The notes beneath the pieces are model-generated. The model made no database searches and was not told where the DNA came from. It saw nothing but the letters and a program-made list of their open reading frames with translations. A stretch of DNA of 53,976 nt. Origin: Pseudomonadota bacterium. Lineage in GTDB: Bacteria; Pseudomonadota; Alphaproteobacteria; Acetobacterales; Acetobacteraceae. The translations under genes were made by a program, and so were the position numbers. The stretch is taken from contig JAKADX010000027.1 of assembly GCA_021818505.1 (NCBI GenBank), positions 1-53,976 of the forward strand, given 5' to 3'. This document shows positions 18,583 to 28,055 of this stretch, one piece after another. Numbering within the stretch: position 1 is the first letter of the stretch; the number at the start of each line of letters is the position of its first letter.

Positions 18583-21136
18583 TCTTCCCCCGGTGCTGAT
18601 CGGTCCCATTCTCCGGCGCGTCGAGCCGCGCAGCGTGTCGGTCTTCATCGCGACGAGCACGGCGGCCGCGATCCATCTCGCGCTCTATGACGGCGTGGTC
18701 GATGCCGCCAATCCACCTGCCGCGCACGCGACGGCCGATGCGCAGACCACGGCCTTCGGCGCGCGCTTCCACGCGACGGTCGTCACAGTCACGATTGCCG
18801 ACGCTGCCGTGCTGCTGCCTGGCCATCGCTACTCCTACGACCTGCGCATCACGCCGACAGGCGGCACGGCCAAGTCGCTCAAGGACCTCGGGCTGCTGAG
18901 CGACCGCACGGCGGACGCGTACTGGACGGCCGATCCGGACCGGCAGGACGTCGAGATCTGCGCGCTCGGCTATGCTGACGGTCAGCTTCCGTCGTTCGTC
19001 ACCTGTCCCGACACGCTGAGCGATCTCGTGCTCGCGCATTGCTCGTGCCGTAAGCCGCATGGCGAGGGCCAGCCGGCGCTGCAGCATCTCGACGACGTGA
19101 TTGACGGTCTGCACGGCGCCGATGCCGGCCGGCCGCACATGCTGTTCTTCACCGGCGATCAGATCTATGCCGACGATGTTGCCGCGGCCCTGCTGCCTGG
19201 ACTGAACACGCTCGGCATCGCCCTGATCTCCAGCGATGCCGCGGGCGTCGAGCAGGTGCCCTCGCCGAGCGCGGGCGGCCCGTTCAACGTCAGCACGGTC
19301 GTGTTCCCGGCGGGATTCCGTCAGCGGCCACTCGGCCTTGCGGGATTCACCTCCGACGCTGCGTCGAACCATCTGATCGGTTTCGGCGAGTGGCTTGCGA
19401 TGTACTGCATCGCCTGGAACCCCGATGTCTGGCCCGTACTCGCGGTGGCGGACAGCAGCGCCCCGGACATTCCCGCAACGCTCAAGACGCAGTTGCAGAA
19501 GGATGCGTCCCGCTCTCCCGACAACGCGCCGCGTGTGCTCGGCCGGCCATCACCCGACGCCGCGACGGACGTGATCACGCCGCTCTACGGCGCGCCGGCC
19601 GTGAATCAGAAGGCGCTGGCGGCGGAGGCGCATCGCTTCCTGGACTCGAAGTCGCTGCTCGATGCGTTCCGCCGCGAAGTCCCCAAGGTGCGACGGCTGA
19701 TGGCCAACGTACCGACCTACATGATCTGCGACGACCACGAGGTCTCCGACGACTGGTTCATGACCGGCGCCATCCGCGCCAGGACCACCGGCAACCCGTT
19801 CGGCCGTGCGGTGCTGCGCAACGCGCTCGCCGCCTTCACCATCTGTCAGGCCTGGGGCAACGAGCCGCAGCGCTGGGCGAGTGACCCCGACCACAAGGCG
19901 CTGCTTGCCGCGATCGCCGGCATGTTCGGCACCGGCTGGACCGGTGGTCCGGCAATCGCCGCGGCGAGCGATACGGTCGATCAGACGCTGGGCCTTGCGC
20001 CGGCGGGGCAGCCGAAATTCGACTTCTCGTTCACCATTGACGGCCCGATGCACCGCGTGCGCGTGCTCGATACGCGCACCCAGCGCCTCTACAGCACGCC
20101 CTATGGTTCCCCCGGCCTGCTCACGCAGGCGGCGATGGACCGCCAGCTTCCCGTGCAGACTCTGCCGCCGGAGCACGTGCTTGTCGTCGTTTCGCCGGCG
20201 CCGGTGTTCGGGCCGGCGATGATGACGGAACTCGGTGGCGTGCTGGCCGCCAGCGAATACGACGTGGCCGCCTTCGCCCGCTCGACGACCGATCGGTCCA
20301 TGGAACAGGCAGTCACCGGCCTGACCGATGGCCGCCCGCTCGGATCGCAATACTATGACGCCGAGCACTGGGGGGCGCAGCCGGCGGCGTTCGAGCGTCT
20401 GCTGGAGCGGCTGTCGCACTTCCCGCGCGTCGTGGTGCTGGGCGGGGACGTGCACTATGGCGCGGCCTTCGCGATGGACTGGACAGGCAGCGGCCGCAAC
20501 AGCCGCATCGTGCATTTCACGTCGAGCGCCGCGCGCAACGCCTGGGCCGGCACGATCCGCAACCTGATGCTGCTGAACGGCATGTCGATCGGATTGCAGC
20601 GCATCGGGATGCCGATGACGCGTCTTGGCTGGAGCGCAACTTTACCGCCGGTCGTTGCCGACCTCTCCGCCGAGCCGCCGCTTGCGCGCGTGCGCGCGCA
20701 GACCGGACCGGTGCTGCTCTCCGACGAACTGTTCCGTCGCGGCCATCCGCTGACCCGCCCGCCCGATTGGATCTGGCGCGCGAGTCCGATCGTCGATACC
20801 CGCGCGCCGGCGGATCGGCCGCCCGCGGCGCGGATGGCCGGGTTCGCGACCGATCTGCCCGCCGGCACGGGCGCGGTGCGCCAGTACGGCGACGTTGCTG
20901 CCGCGCACGCCAAGGGTCTCGACACCGTGGCGATCGCGCGCGGGCTGCAGTTCCTCAACAACGCGGGCCTGATCCGTTTCAGTCAGGCCGCCGACGGGCT
21001 GCATGTGACACAGTCGCTCTACTCGCTGCGCGCGCGGCCGCAGCCCGATGAGAAGGGTGCCGACTATGTCGCGCACGCAGCACTGCTGGAGCCGGCGGCC
21101 GTGCCCGCGCCCGCCAGCATCGGGCCGGGAGGCTGA
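18575..21136 (+). CDS. PhoD-like metallophosphoesterase, no signal peptide
   Basis: About 853 residues with the metal-ligand pattern of PhoD-type phosphatases/phosphodiesterases: HCSCRKPHG near 154, FTGDQIYADD near 190, YMICDDHEVSDDWF near 382 and VVVLGGDVHYG near 619. An N-terminal beta-sandwich-like part (PILRRVEPRSVSVFIATSTA) precedes the catalytic domain, as in PhoD. Unlike classical PhoD, it has no Tat or Sec signal, so it probably acts in the cytoplasm or as part of a complex. The last 200 residues after the GDVHYG block are not obviously catalytic. Start choice is uncertain (GTG 18551 or ATG 18575). It is the first gene of a five-gene unit, five bases from the next. Confidence 0.8.
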   Translation: MADLPPVLIGPILRRVEPRSVSVFIATSTAAAIHLALYDGVVDAANPPAAHATADAQTTAFGARFHATVVTVTIADAAVLLPGHRYSYDLRITPTGGTAKSLKDLGLLSDRTADAYWTADPDRQDVEICALGYADGQLPSFVTCPDTLSDLVLAHCSCRKPHGEGQPALQHLDDVIDGLHGADAGRPHMLFFTGDQIYADDVAAALLPGLNTLGIALISSDAAGVEQVPSPSAGGPFNVSTVVFPAGFRQRPLGLAGFTSDAASNHLIGFGEWLAMYCIAWNPDVWPVLAVADSSAPDIPATLKTQLQKDASRSPDNAPRVLGRPSPDAATDVITPLYGAPAVNQKALAAEAHRFLDSKSLLDAFRREVPKVRRLMANVPTYMICDDHEVSDDWFMTGAIRARTTGNPFGRAVLRNALAAFTICQAWGNEPQRWASDPDHKALLAAIAGMFGTGWTGGPAIAAASDTVDQTLGLAPAGQPKFDFSFTIDGPMHRVRVLDTRTQRLYSTPYGSPGLLTQAAMDRQLPVQTLPPEHVLVVVSPAPVFGPAMMTELGGVLAASEYDVAAFARSTTDRSMEQAVTGLTDGRPLGSQYYDAEHWGAQPAAFERLLERLSHFPRVVVLGGDVHYGAAFAMDWTGSGRNSRIVHFTSSAARNAWAGTIRNLMLLNGMSIGLQRIGMPMTRLGWSATLPPVVADLSAEPPLARVRAQTGPVLLSDELFRRGHPLTRPPDWIWRASPIVDTRAPADRPPAARMAGFATDLPAGTGAVRQYGDVAAAHAKGLDTVAIARGLQFLNNAGLIRFSQAADGLHVTQSLYSLRARPQPDEKGADYVAHAALLEPAAVPAPASIGPGG

Positions 21137-21141
21137 CCGGC

Positions 21142-24100
21142 ATGGCCAACAGCGATCTGTTTGCCAGGCTGGTCGGGTTCCTCGCCGATGTCGGACATGA
21201 CATCGCGACGCTGCTGACCGACCCGAGCGCCGCGTCCGTTCTGCTCGCGCGCGCCGGGCGGCTGCCCGGCGCGCCGCCGCCCGCCGCCGATCCTGGCACC
21301 GCTGTGACTCTCGCCGCGTTGCGCGACCGCGCCAGCGCGCAGGGACCCAACGGCCTCGAACTATTGCGCGACCTCGCGGACGCGATGACCAGCCTGGTCG
21401 CCCTGGTCCAGCAGGCCGCCTCTCTGCAGTCCATCGACGACGCCTGGAATCTCCTGGCCGACTGGCTCGACCTGATCGCCATCGACCGGATGCGCCGCAC
21501 CGATCTCGAACTCGTGGCGATGCTCAAGGCGGCGCATCTGTTGTCGGACGACCGGCTGCTGTTTGCCGACCTGATCCGCGCCCGCGCGCAATGGGGCGGC
21601 TTCCTGCTCGGCAACCCGCCCGATGACGACAGCAAGGCGGACAACATCGCGCTGCTGCTCGCCGCCGTGTTCGCGCTGATCGGCAAGTGGGTCCCGCCGG
21701 AGGACGACAAGGGCAAGGCCTGGCGTGTCGATATGCTGTTCGGCTGGGATCCGGATCCGGCCAGCCCCGCGCCGCGGGCACAGCGCGCGCTGCAGCGCAC
21801 GGCGACGATGCGCCTCACGCACCGCGATATCGACGCCACTGTGCCGGTGGAGGAGCACGCCGGATTCAGCGCCACGGTGGTGCCGCCCCCGGACGGCGGC
21901 TGGGGCCTGTTCTTCGCGCTCGATGTCGGCGCCGGCATCACCTTTCCGATCGGCGAACACCTGCAACTCGCGCTGACGATCGATTCGCCGACCGCGCTCG
22001 ATACCTTCTTCGGCGACCCGCCCTTCGTCACCGCAGGGCTGGAGCACAGCAACGCCAAGGTCGTGCTGCGCCGCAAACAGGAAGTCGCCGACCACTGGAC
22101 GATCGGCGCCGAGAACGGCACGCATCTGGAGATCGGCACGTTCTCGCTCGGACTCCAGCTTGCCGATCCGCTCGGCTTCAGCCTCTCCGTCGGCGACGGC
22201 GCCCTGGCGATCCCGAAATCGGCGTTTGGGTTCATGGGCTCGCTGATGCCGCAGGCGGGTGCCAGGTTCACCTTCGATGTTGACCTGGCGGTTGACACAA
22301 AGGGCAAGCTGAGTTTCGCCGGCGGCGCCGGCATGACGGTGACGCTGCCGGTCAACCGCTCGCTGCTGATCCTGCGCGTGCGCGCGATCACGCTCAGCTT
22401 CACGCTTGAGGGCGGGACCAAGGACCTGCGCGTGGCACTCGCCGCCACCGTCGCCTTCGGCCTCGACTTCGGCGGCGTCTTCAAGGTCGAGGTGGACAAT
22501 ATCGGCGCGAAGCTTGCCTGGATGCTGCCGTCCTCGCCGCGGCCGACGGGGACGGCGGTGCCAGTCGTGCACGGCAATCTCGGTCCGCTCGGCGATCTCG
22601 GGCTCGACTTCGTGCCGCCACGCGGCATCGGCGTGGCGATCGACGCGGGGCCAATCAAGGGTGGCGGATTCTTCTATCTCGATGTGCCGCACCGCACCTA
22701 TGCCGGCGTGCTGGAAGCCTCGCTCGCGCTCTGCGGCAAGGGCATCCAGATCAAGGCTGCCGGCCTGCTGCGCGAGACGGACACCGGTTGGGACTTCGTC
22801 CTGATCCTGTCCGCGCAGTTCCAGCCGGCGATCGAGATCTTCCTCGGCCTGACGCTGAACGGCGTGGGCGGCATGTTCGGACTGAACGTCAGCGTGGACG
22901 CAGCGAAACTCCGCGCCGGGCTGCACGACGGCAGCGTCAGTCGCCTGCTGTTCCCCGACGATCCGGTCGCCAACGCGCCCGCGATCATCGCCACCATGAC
23001 CGCCGCGTTCCCCCACCGGCAGGACGGTGTGGTCGTCGGGCCGATGCTGCAACTCGGTTGGGGACGTCCCGACTCCTTCGTCACTCTCTCGGTTGCCGTC
23101 ATCATCACGCTGCCGGCACCCGCGCAGCTCCTGCTGCTCGGCAGCCTGCGCATCGCGGTGCCCGAACCGGCGCTGGCGATCGTCAACATCCAGGCTGACT
23201 TCCTCGGCGTGATCGATCTTCAGGCGCCGTCGTTCTCGTTCGACGCCGCCCTGGTCAACAGCCGCATCTCGATGTTCCCGGTGACCGGCGACATGATGAT
23301 GCGCGCCGGATCGCAGGGTTTCATCCTGTCGGTCGGGGGCTTCAATCCGCGCTTCACGCCGCCCGCCGACGTGGGCGCGCTGAAACGGATCGCGATCGAC
23401 ATCTCGGCAAATCCGATCACGCGGATTCATGCCGAGGCCTATCTCGCGATCACGTCCAATACTTTCCAGATCGGCCTGCACGCGGCGCTCGACATCGACG
23501 CCGGCGTCGCCTCGGTGCACGGCTGGCTCGACTTCGACGCGCTGCTGCGCTGGGAGCCGCGATTCTGGTTCACCGTGCACATGGATGTCGGACTCGAACT
23601 GCGTGTCGGCGGCGAGTCGATCGCCGGCGTCTCGGTGGACCTGCTGCTCGAAGGGCCGGGACCGTGGCACGCCAAGGGGTCGGCGAGTCTGCATTTCCTG
23701 TTCTTCACCGTCCACGCTGGTTTCGAGGTCACCTGGGGCGAAAGCGACGCCACGGCGCAACCGCCGGAGATCGACGCGGGCGCGCGGGTGGCCGCGGCCT
23801 TGCAGGAGGCCGGCGCCTGGACCTCGATCGCGCCCGACGGCGAGTCCTGGATCACCTTCCGCGCGACCGAGCGCGACGGCATCAGCGTGCATCCCTATGG
23901 CCAGCTCAGCGCGCGCCAGCAGGCGGTGCCCATCGGCATCCCGATCACACGCATCGGCCAGAGCCGCGTGGCCGGCGGCACGGCGACGGTGACGCTGGCC
24001 CCGATCGCCGGCGCGCCGGCCTCGACCCCGACCGTGGGCCAGTTCGCGCCGGCCGAGTTCACCGCCCTGACCGATGATCAGAAACTGTCGCGTCCATCCT

Positions 24101-24483
24101 TCGAATCCTACCAGGACGGCATCGCCTTCGGCGCGGCGCATTCGGTGATCTCGACCGAACGCGCGGTGTCGGCGTCCTACGAGACGATCATGATTCCGGC
24201 GGGCACGCGCGGGCCGGCGGCACCGCTGGATCGGCGCCTGTTCGGGCACGGCATCGAGCTGGGCGCGGTGGCGCGGTCGGGGCTCCATTTCGCGACGCTG
24301 CATGACGGGCCGCAGCAGTCCGTGACCGTGGCGGGGCCGCGCTATCGCGTGGTGATGGCCGATACCCTGGCGGCGGCGACGCCCTCCGCATCGCCCTCCG
24401 TTGCCGAGGCCTTCGCGGTGGCCGCCACGCTCGCGCCGCGCGAGCGCGTGCTGGTGGTCGGCGCGCACGAGATGGTGTCCTGA
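21142..24483 (+). CDS. DUF6603-type large beta-rich protein
   Basis: A 1113-residue protein with no signal peptide or membrane segment. Residues 1-200 look helical (LELLRDLADAMTSLVALVQQ, WNLLADWLDLIAIDRMRRTD). From about 220 the sequence is a long alternation of short hydrophobic strands with glycine turns. The diagnostic block lies near 572-658: GVGGMFGLNVSVDAAKLRAG, LLFPDDPVANAPAIIATM, VVVGPMLQLGWGRPDSFVTL. I know this as the core of the uncharacterised DUF6603 family. No catalytic motif is visible, and a scaffold or shell role is only a guess. ATG 21142 has GGGAGG ten bases upstream. The stop shares one base with the next start (TGATG). Confidence 0.72.
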   Translation: MANSDLFARLVGFLADVGHDIATLLTDPSAASVLLARAGRLPGAPPPAADPGTAVTLAALRDRASAQGPNGLELLRDLADAMTSLVALVQQAASLQSIDDAWNLLADWLDLIAIDRMRRTDLELVAMLKAAHLLSDDRLLFADLIRARAQWGGFLLGNPPDDDSKADNIALLLAAVFALIGKWVPPEDDKGKAWRVDMLFGWDPDPASPAPRAQRALQRTATMRLTHRDIDATVPVEEHAGFSATVVPPPDGGWGLFFALDVGAGITFPIGEHLQLALTIDSPTALDTFFGDPPFVTAGLEHSNAKVVLRRKQEVADHWTIGAENGTHLEIGTFSLGLQLADPLGFSLSVGDGALAIPKSAFGFMGSLMPQAGARFTFDVDLAVDTKGKLSFAGGAGMTVTLPVNRSLLILRVRAITLSFTLEGGTKDLRVALAATVAFGLDFGGVFKVEVDNIGAKLAWMLPSSPRPTGTAVPVVHGNLGPLGDLGLDFVPPRGIGVAIDAGPIKGGGFFYLDVPHRTYAGVLEASLALCGKGIQIKAAGLLRETDTGWDFVLILSAQFQPAIEIFLGLTLNGVGGMFGLNVSVDAAKLRAGLHDGSVSRLLFPDDPVANAPAIIATMTAAFPHRQDGVVVGPMLQLGWGRPDSFVTLSVAVIITLPAPAQLLLLGSLRIAVPEPALAIVNIQADFLGVIDLQAPSFSFDAALVNSRISMFPVTGDMMMRAGSQGFILSVGGFNPRFTPPADVGALKRIAIDISANPITRIHAEAYLAITSNTFQIGLHAALDIDAGVASVHGWLDFDALLRWEPRFWFTVHMDVGLELRVGGESIAGVSVDLLLEGPGPWHAKGSASLHFLFFTVHAGFEVTWGESDATAQPPEIDAGARVAAALQEAGAWTSIAPDGESWITFRATERDGISVHPYGQLSARQQAVPIGIPITRIGQSRVAGGTATVTLAPIAGAPASTPTVGQFAPAEFTALTDDQKLSRPSFESYQDGIAFGAAHSVISTERAVSASYETIMIPAGTRGPAAPLDRRLFGHGIELGAVARSGLHFATLHDGPQQSVTVAGPRYRVVMADTLAAATPSASPSVAEAFAVAATLAPRERVLVVGAHEMVS

Positions 24484-27400
24484 TGGCCGACGCGACCTAT
24501 CATTTCCTGTCTTTCGTGCGCAGCGGCTTCGCCGCCTCGATCACGCAGCCGGACACGTTCGGCGCCGGGCAGCCGGCCATCGCGACGGCGCCGGTCGGTG
24601 TCGCCGTCTCGGGGGTCGCGGCGCCGGTGACGCACAACGCGGTGGTGCGCGGTCCGGGCGACGTGATCGGCATCAGCCGCAGCCAGGTGGTGCGCACCGA
24701 TCCGATCGACGGCGCGGTGGGCGTGGAGCCCAACTACTTCGCCCAGATCGAGTTCGACCGCCCCGACCTGCCGTGGCTGTTCACGCCAGCCGCGGCGGCG
24801 GGCGAACGGCTGCGGCCCTGGATCGTGCTCGTGGTCGTCGATGCCGAGGGCGAGGCCGCCTGCACCCTGCGACCGGGCGCGCCGCTCCCCGTGCTGAGCG
24901 TCCCGGCCTCGGGGGCCAGCGCGCTGCCGAACCTCGCTGACTCGCATCTGTGGGCCCATGCCCAGGTGATTCTGCCGGACGGCGTCGTCCTGGAGGCGGC
25001 CTTTGCGCCCCGTGCCGATCCGCGCCTGACTGTCTCCCGCCTGCTTTGCCCGCGCCATCTGGCGCCGAACCGCTGGTACATCGCCGCGGTCGTGCCCGCC
25101 TTCCAGGTCGGCCGCCTGGCCGGACTGGGCCTAAGCGTGACCCCTGCCGACGAGTCCACGCTCGCGCCCGCATGGCAGGCCGGCGCCGCCGTCGAGCTGC
25201 CGGTCTATCATTCCTGGCGCTTTCGCACCGGAGAGGACGCCGATTTCGAGCGTCTCGCGCGGCGGCTGACCGGCCGGCCGCTGCCGGCGGGCGTCGGCAG
25301 CCGCACGCTCGATGTCGGCCAGCCGGGCGCCGGTCTGCCCCCTCTGCCGCCGCCGGCGGATACGCAGGACACGCGCTCGATCGTCTGGCTCGACGGCGCG
25401 CTGCGGCCGATCGACTCCGCCGCGCTGCCGCCCCGCGACCCTGCGGCGGCGCAGGCGTTCCAGGCCAGCCTGACCGTTCTGCTCGACCGGCCGGCCGATC
25501 AGGTGCTGGCGGGCAATCCCGATCCGATCGTGGCCCCGCCGATCTATGGCGACAAGCACGCCCTGGTGGTGCGGCTCGACACCGGCCAGCCGCCGCCCTG
25601 GATCAGCGAACTCAACCTCGAGCCCCGGGCGCGCGTCGCGGCCGGACTCGGCACGCAGGTGATCCAGGCGCGGCAGGAGGATTACGTCGCGCGCGCGTGG
25701 CGCCAGCTCGGCGACGTGCTCGCGGCCAACCGCCTGCTGCGGGCGGCACAATTCGCCCGGTCGGGCTCGCTGCGGGTGCATCAGCGTCTCGCCGCGCTCC
25801 CCCCGGCGGAGATGCTGGCGATCACCTATCCCGCGCATCAGCGCGTCGCCGGCATCACGGCACCGCCGACCCTGCAGCGCGCGGTACGCGGCAGCCGTCT
25901 GCCGGACATCACCGTCGAGCCGGCGTTCCGCCGCCTGACGCGCCGCTCCGGCGCGGTGGCGCGCGCCGCGGGCACCGATGCGCTCGCCCCCGCCGCCGTC
26001 GCGCGCTTCGCCGCCCAGGCGTTCACCGCGCCGACGGACGGACCCGACGGCAGCGTCGCGATGCGGGCGCCGGCGGAGGTGATCGGCGCCGGCCGGTCGG
26101 TGCAGGTCCTGACCGCCTTGGGCGACGCGCAGCCCGGCACCGCCACCCGGCTCGACACCATGCTCGCCACGCTCAACGCGAGCCGCAAGGCGCTGTCGGG
26201 CGGGGCCGTCCTGCAGGCGGCCAGGCAGCGGACGGATGCCGGCGCGGTCGCGATGGTGACCAGCCTCGGCGCCGCGCCGGCGACGGCGGTCAGCGCGGTG
26301 CTCGCCGCCGCGGCGACGCCCGTCGCGCAACCCCCGGTCACGCATCCGCCCATCACGCACCCGCCCATCACGCACCCGCCCATCACGCACCCGCCCATCA
26401 CGCACCCGCCGGTCGTGACGCCGCCGGTCGTCCGCACCGCCCCTCCCCACCCAGCTGTGACCGGGGTCGCGCCGCTCCCGCCGGTGACAAGGCACCTCGC
26501 CGCCGGCCTCGCCGGGACCGCTGTGCCACCGGCGCCGCTGGCAATCGGCCGCAGCGACCTCGTTCTGCAACCCGCCGGCCCGTCGCGCAGGATCAGCAAC
26601 GAAGCCCTCGTGCGGAACGGGACCATCGTGATCGACAACGCCACGGTGCGGGCGATCGCCGGTGCGACAGCGACGGTCAGGGTGCTGGACGACGCGCAAT
26701 GGCTCGCCTTGCAGCGCGGCACCGCCGGGCTGGCCGTGAACCGGGCCGCCGATCCCGTCAGCGATGTCGGCAGCCGGCTCGATGCGTTCCGCCGCGATCC
26801 GACGGCACTGACCGCGCTGGCGGGGGTGGCAAACGGCGATGCCGGCGCGGCGCTCACGCTCGACGGCCGTGCGGCGGCACTGGCCACGACCGGCGCCGCC
26901 GCGGTGACCCTTGCCGGACTTGCGGGCGGACGGTTTGTCCCCGCGCTGCCCAAGGTCGCCGCGCAGGTCACCGGCCCGGCCGACATCGCGGCGGGCCGCG
27001 AACTGCTCGCCGCCGTGGCCACTGTCGTGGACCGCATGGTCCTCGTCACCGATGCGCCGCCCGCCGCCGCCGGCCCGGCGTTCGACCTGGCCGCCGCCAG
27101 GACGGGCCTGCTGTCGCGGCTCAATCCCGCCACGACCATTGCCGCGCGCGTCAACAGCCGGCTGGCGATCGATGTCGTCGTCGGCGTGGCGCGCCGCGAC
27201 GACCTCGACCCGGTCATGGCCTGCCCGCGCTTCGACGATCCGATGTGGCAGGCGTTGCGCGACCTCGGCCCCGACTGGCTGCTGCCGGGGCTCGAGAATG
27301 TGCCGCCCGACACCGCGACGCTGGTCCGCACCAATCCCGGCTTCGTGGCTGCGCACATGGTCGGCCTCAACCACGAGATCATGCGCGAACTGCTCTGGCG

Positions 27401-28055
27401 GGAGTACCCGACCGACCAGCGCGGCACGCCGTTCCATCGCTTCTGGGGGCGCAGCGGCGCGCAGCCCGACGATATCGGCCCGGTCCACCGGTTCACCGGG
27501 GCGCTGGCGGCCAATCTCACCAATCACGGCCAGGACGAGGTGGTGCTGTTGCTGCGCAGCGAACTGCTGCGCCGCTACCCCGGCGCGATCATCTATCTTT
27601 GCCGCGCCATGACCGGTCCGGGCGGCCAGCCGCAGCTCAACGACGACACGATCGAGCTGCCGACATTCCGCGGCGACCTGCCGCCGGATGTGAGCTTCAT
27701 CGGTTTCGCGATCGGGCCCGACGCCCTGCGGGCCACGAATGACCCGTGGTGGTTCGTGATCGCCCAGCCGCCGACCGAGCCGCGCTTCGGCCTCGATGAC
27801 TGGTCGAGCGAGACGCCCGCGACGCCGCGCACCGCCAACGATCTCGCCTGGAGCCACATGAGCGCCGACGGTCACCCCGACTCGCCCGCACCGTTCGCGC
27901 CGGGCCACGCGCCGGTGCTGGTGAACGTGCTGATCGACGGCCTGCCCTGGGGCGACCGCGCGGCGGCGCAGGCGCAGCTCACCTACCAGCACCCGGTGCG
28001 CGTGGCGATCCGCGCCGCCGCGCTGCTGCCCCCGGCCGGCGGAGCGCCCCCATGA
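24483..28055 (+). CDS. Large conserved-looking protein of unknown function (1190 aa)
   Basis: N-terminal region (about 1-280) with the blocks FLSFVRSGFAASI, RGPGDVIGISRSQVVRTDP, EPNYFAQIEFDRPDLPWLFT, RLRPWIVLVVV and SRLLCPRHLAPNRWYIAAVV. A central Ala/Pro-rich linker holds five THPP(I/V) pentads (about 619-643). The C-terminal region has NPGFVAAHMVGLNHEIMREL, LWREYPTDQRGTPFHRFWG (near 975), PGAIIYLCRAM and SFIGFAIGPDALRATNDPWW. I recall similar unnamed proteins in other bacteria but no assigned function. There is no signal peptide, no membrane segment and no nucleotide-binding loop. It reads as two globular modules joined by a stiff proline linker. Start and stop overlap both neighbours (TGATG and ATGA). 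Confidence 0.7.
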   Translation: MADATYHFLSFVRSGFAASITQPDTFGAGQPAIATAPVGVAVSGVAAPVTHNAVVRGPGDVIGISRSQVVRTDPIDGAVGVEPNYFAQIEFDRPDLPWLFTPAAAAGERLRPWIVLVVVDAEGEAACTLRPGAPLPVLSVPASGASALPNLADSHLWAHAQVILPDGVVLEAAFAPRADPRLTVSRLLCPRHLAPNRWYIAAVVPAFQVGRLAGLGLSVTPADESTLAPAWQAGAAVELPVYHSWRFRTGEDADFERLARRLTGRPLPAGVGSRTLDVGQPGAGLPPLPPPADTQDTRSIVWLDGALRPIDSAALPPRDPAAAQAFQASLTVLLDRPADQVLAGNPDPIVAPPIYGDKHALVVRLDTGQPPPWISELNLEPRARVAAGLGTQVIQARQEDYVARAWRQLGDVLAANRLLRAAQFARSGSLRVHQRLAALPPAEMLAITYPAHQRVAGITAPPTLQRAVRGSRLPDITVEPAFRRLTRRSGAVARAAGTDALAPAAVARFAAQAFTAPTDGPDGSVAMRAPAEVIGAGRSVQVLTALGDAQPGTATRLDTMLATLNASRKALSGGAVLQAARQRTDAGAVAMVTSLGAAPATAVSAVLAAAATPVAQPPVTHPPITHPPITHPPITHPPITHPPVVTPPVVRTAPPHPAVTGVAPLPPVTRHLAAGLAGTAVPPAPLAIGRSDLVLQPAGPSRRISNEALVRNGTIVIDNATVRAIAGATATVRVLDDAQWLALQRGTAGLAVNRAADPVSDVGSRLDAFRRDPTALTALAGVANGDAGAALTLDGRAAALATTGAAAVTLAGLAGGRFVPALPKVAAQVTGPADIAAGRELLAAVATVVDRMVLVTDAPPAAAGPAFDLAAARTGLLSRLNPATTIAARVNSRLAIDVVVGVARRDDLDPVMACPRFDDPMWQALRDLGPDWLLPGLENVPPDTATLVRTNPGFVAAHMVGLNHEIMRELLWREYPTDQRGTPFHRFWGRSGAQPDDIGPVHRFTGALAANLTNHGQDEVVLLLRSELLRRYPGAIIYLCRAMTGPGGQPQLNDDTIELPTFRGDLPPDVSFIGFAIGPDALRATNDPWWFVIAQPPTEPRFGLDDWSSETPATPRTANDLAWSHMSADGHPDSPAPFAPGHAPVLVNVLIDGLPWGDRAAAQAQLTYQHPVRVAIRAAALLPPAGGAPP
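26337..26411 (+). repeat. 15-bp tandem repeat encoding THPPI pentads
   Basis: Five near-identical 15-bp units (consensus ATCACGCACCCGCCC) run in frame inside the 1190-residue gene and encode THPP followed by I or V. The third to fourth units are identical at DNA level and the outer ones differ by one to three bases, which indicates recent slippage expansion. They lie between two conserved-looking modules, so copy number probably sets linker length. Confidence 0.9.

Noticed and set aside
18248-19372. N-terminal extension of the Ppx/GppA gene up to 19372
   Set aside because: It would run antisense through the phosphoesterase gene. ATG 18247 has a strong AGGAGGAG site and homology begins right after it.
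21361-24468. A 1035-codon open frame antisense to the DUF6603-type gene
   Set aside because: Its translation is Arg/His/Asp/Gln-biased without hydrophobic cores, as expected for the complement of GC-rich coding DNA; the plus-strand frame has the real protein signature.
26337-26411. CRISPR-like short repeat array
   Set aside because: The units are 15 bp, directly adjacent without spacers, and in frame inside a coding region, so it is a coding tandem repeat.
25131-27992. A 953-codon antisense frame over the 1190-residue gene
   Set aside because: Same shadow composition, no ribosome site and no recognisable motif.
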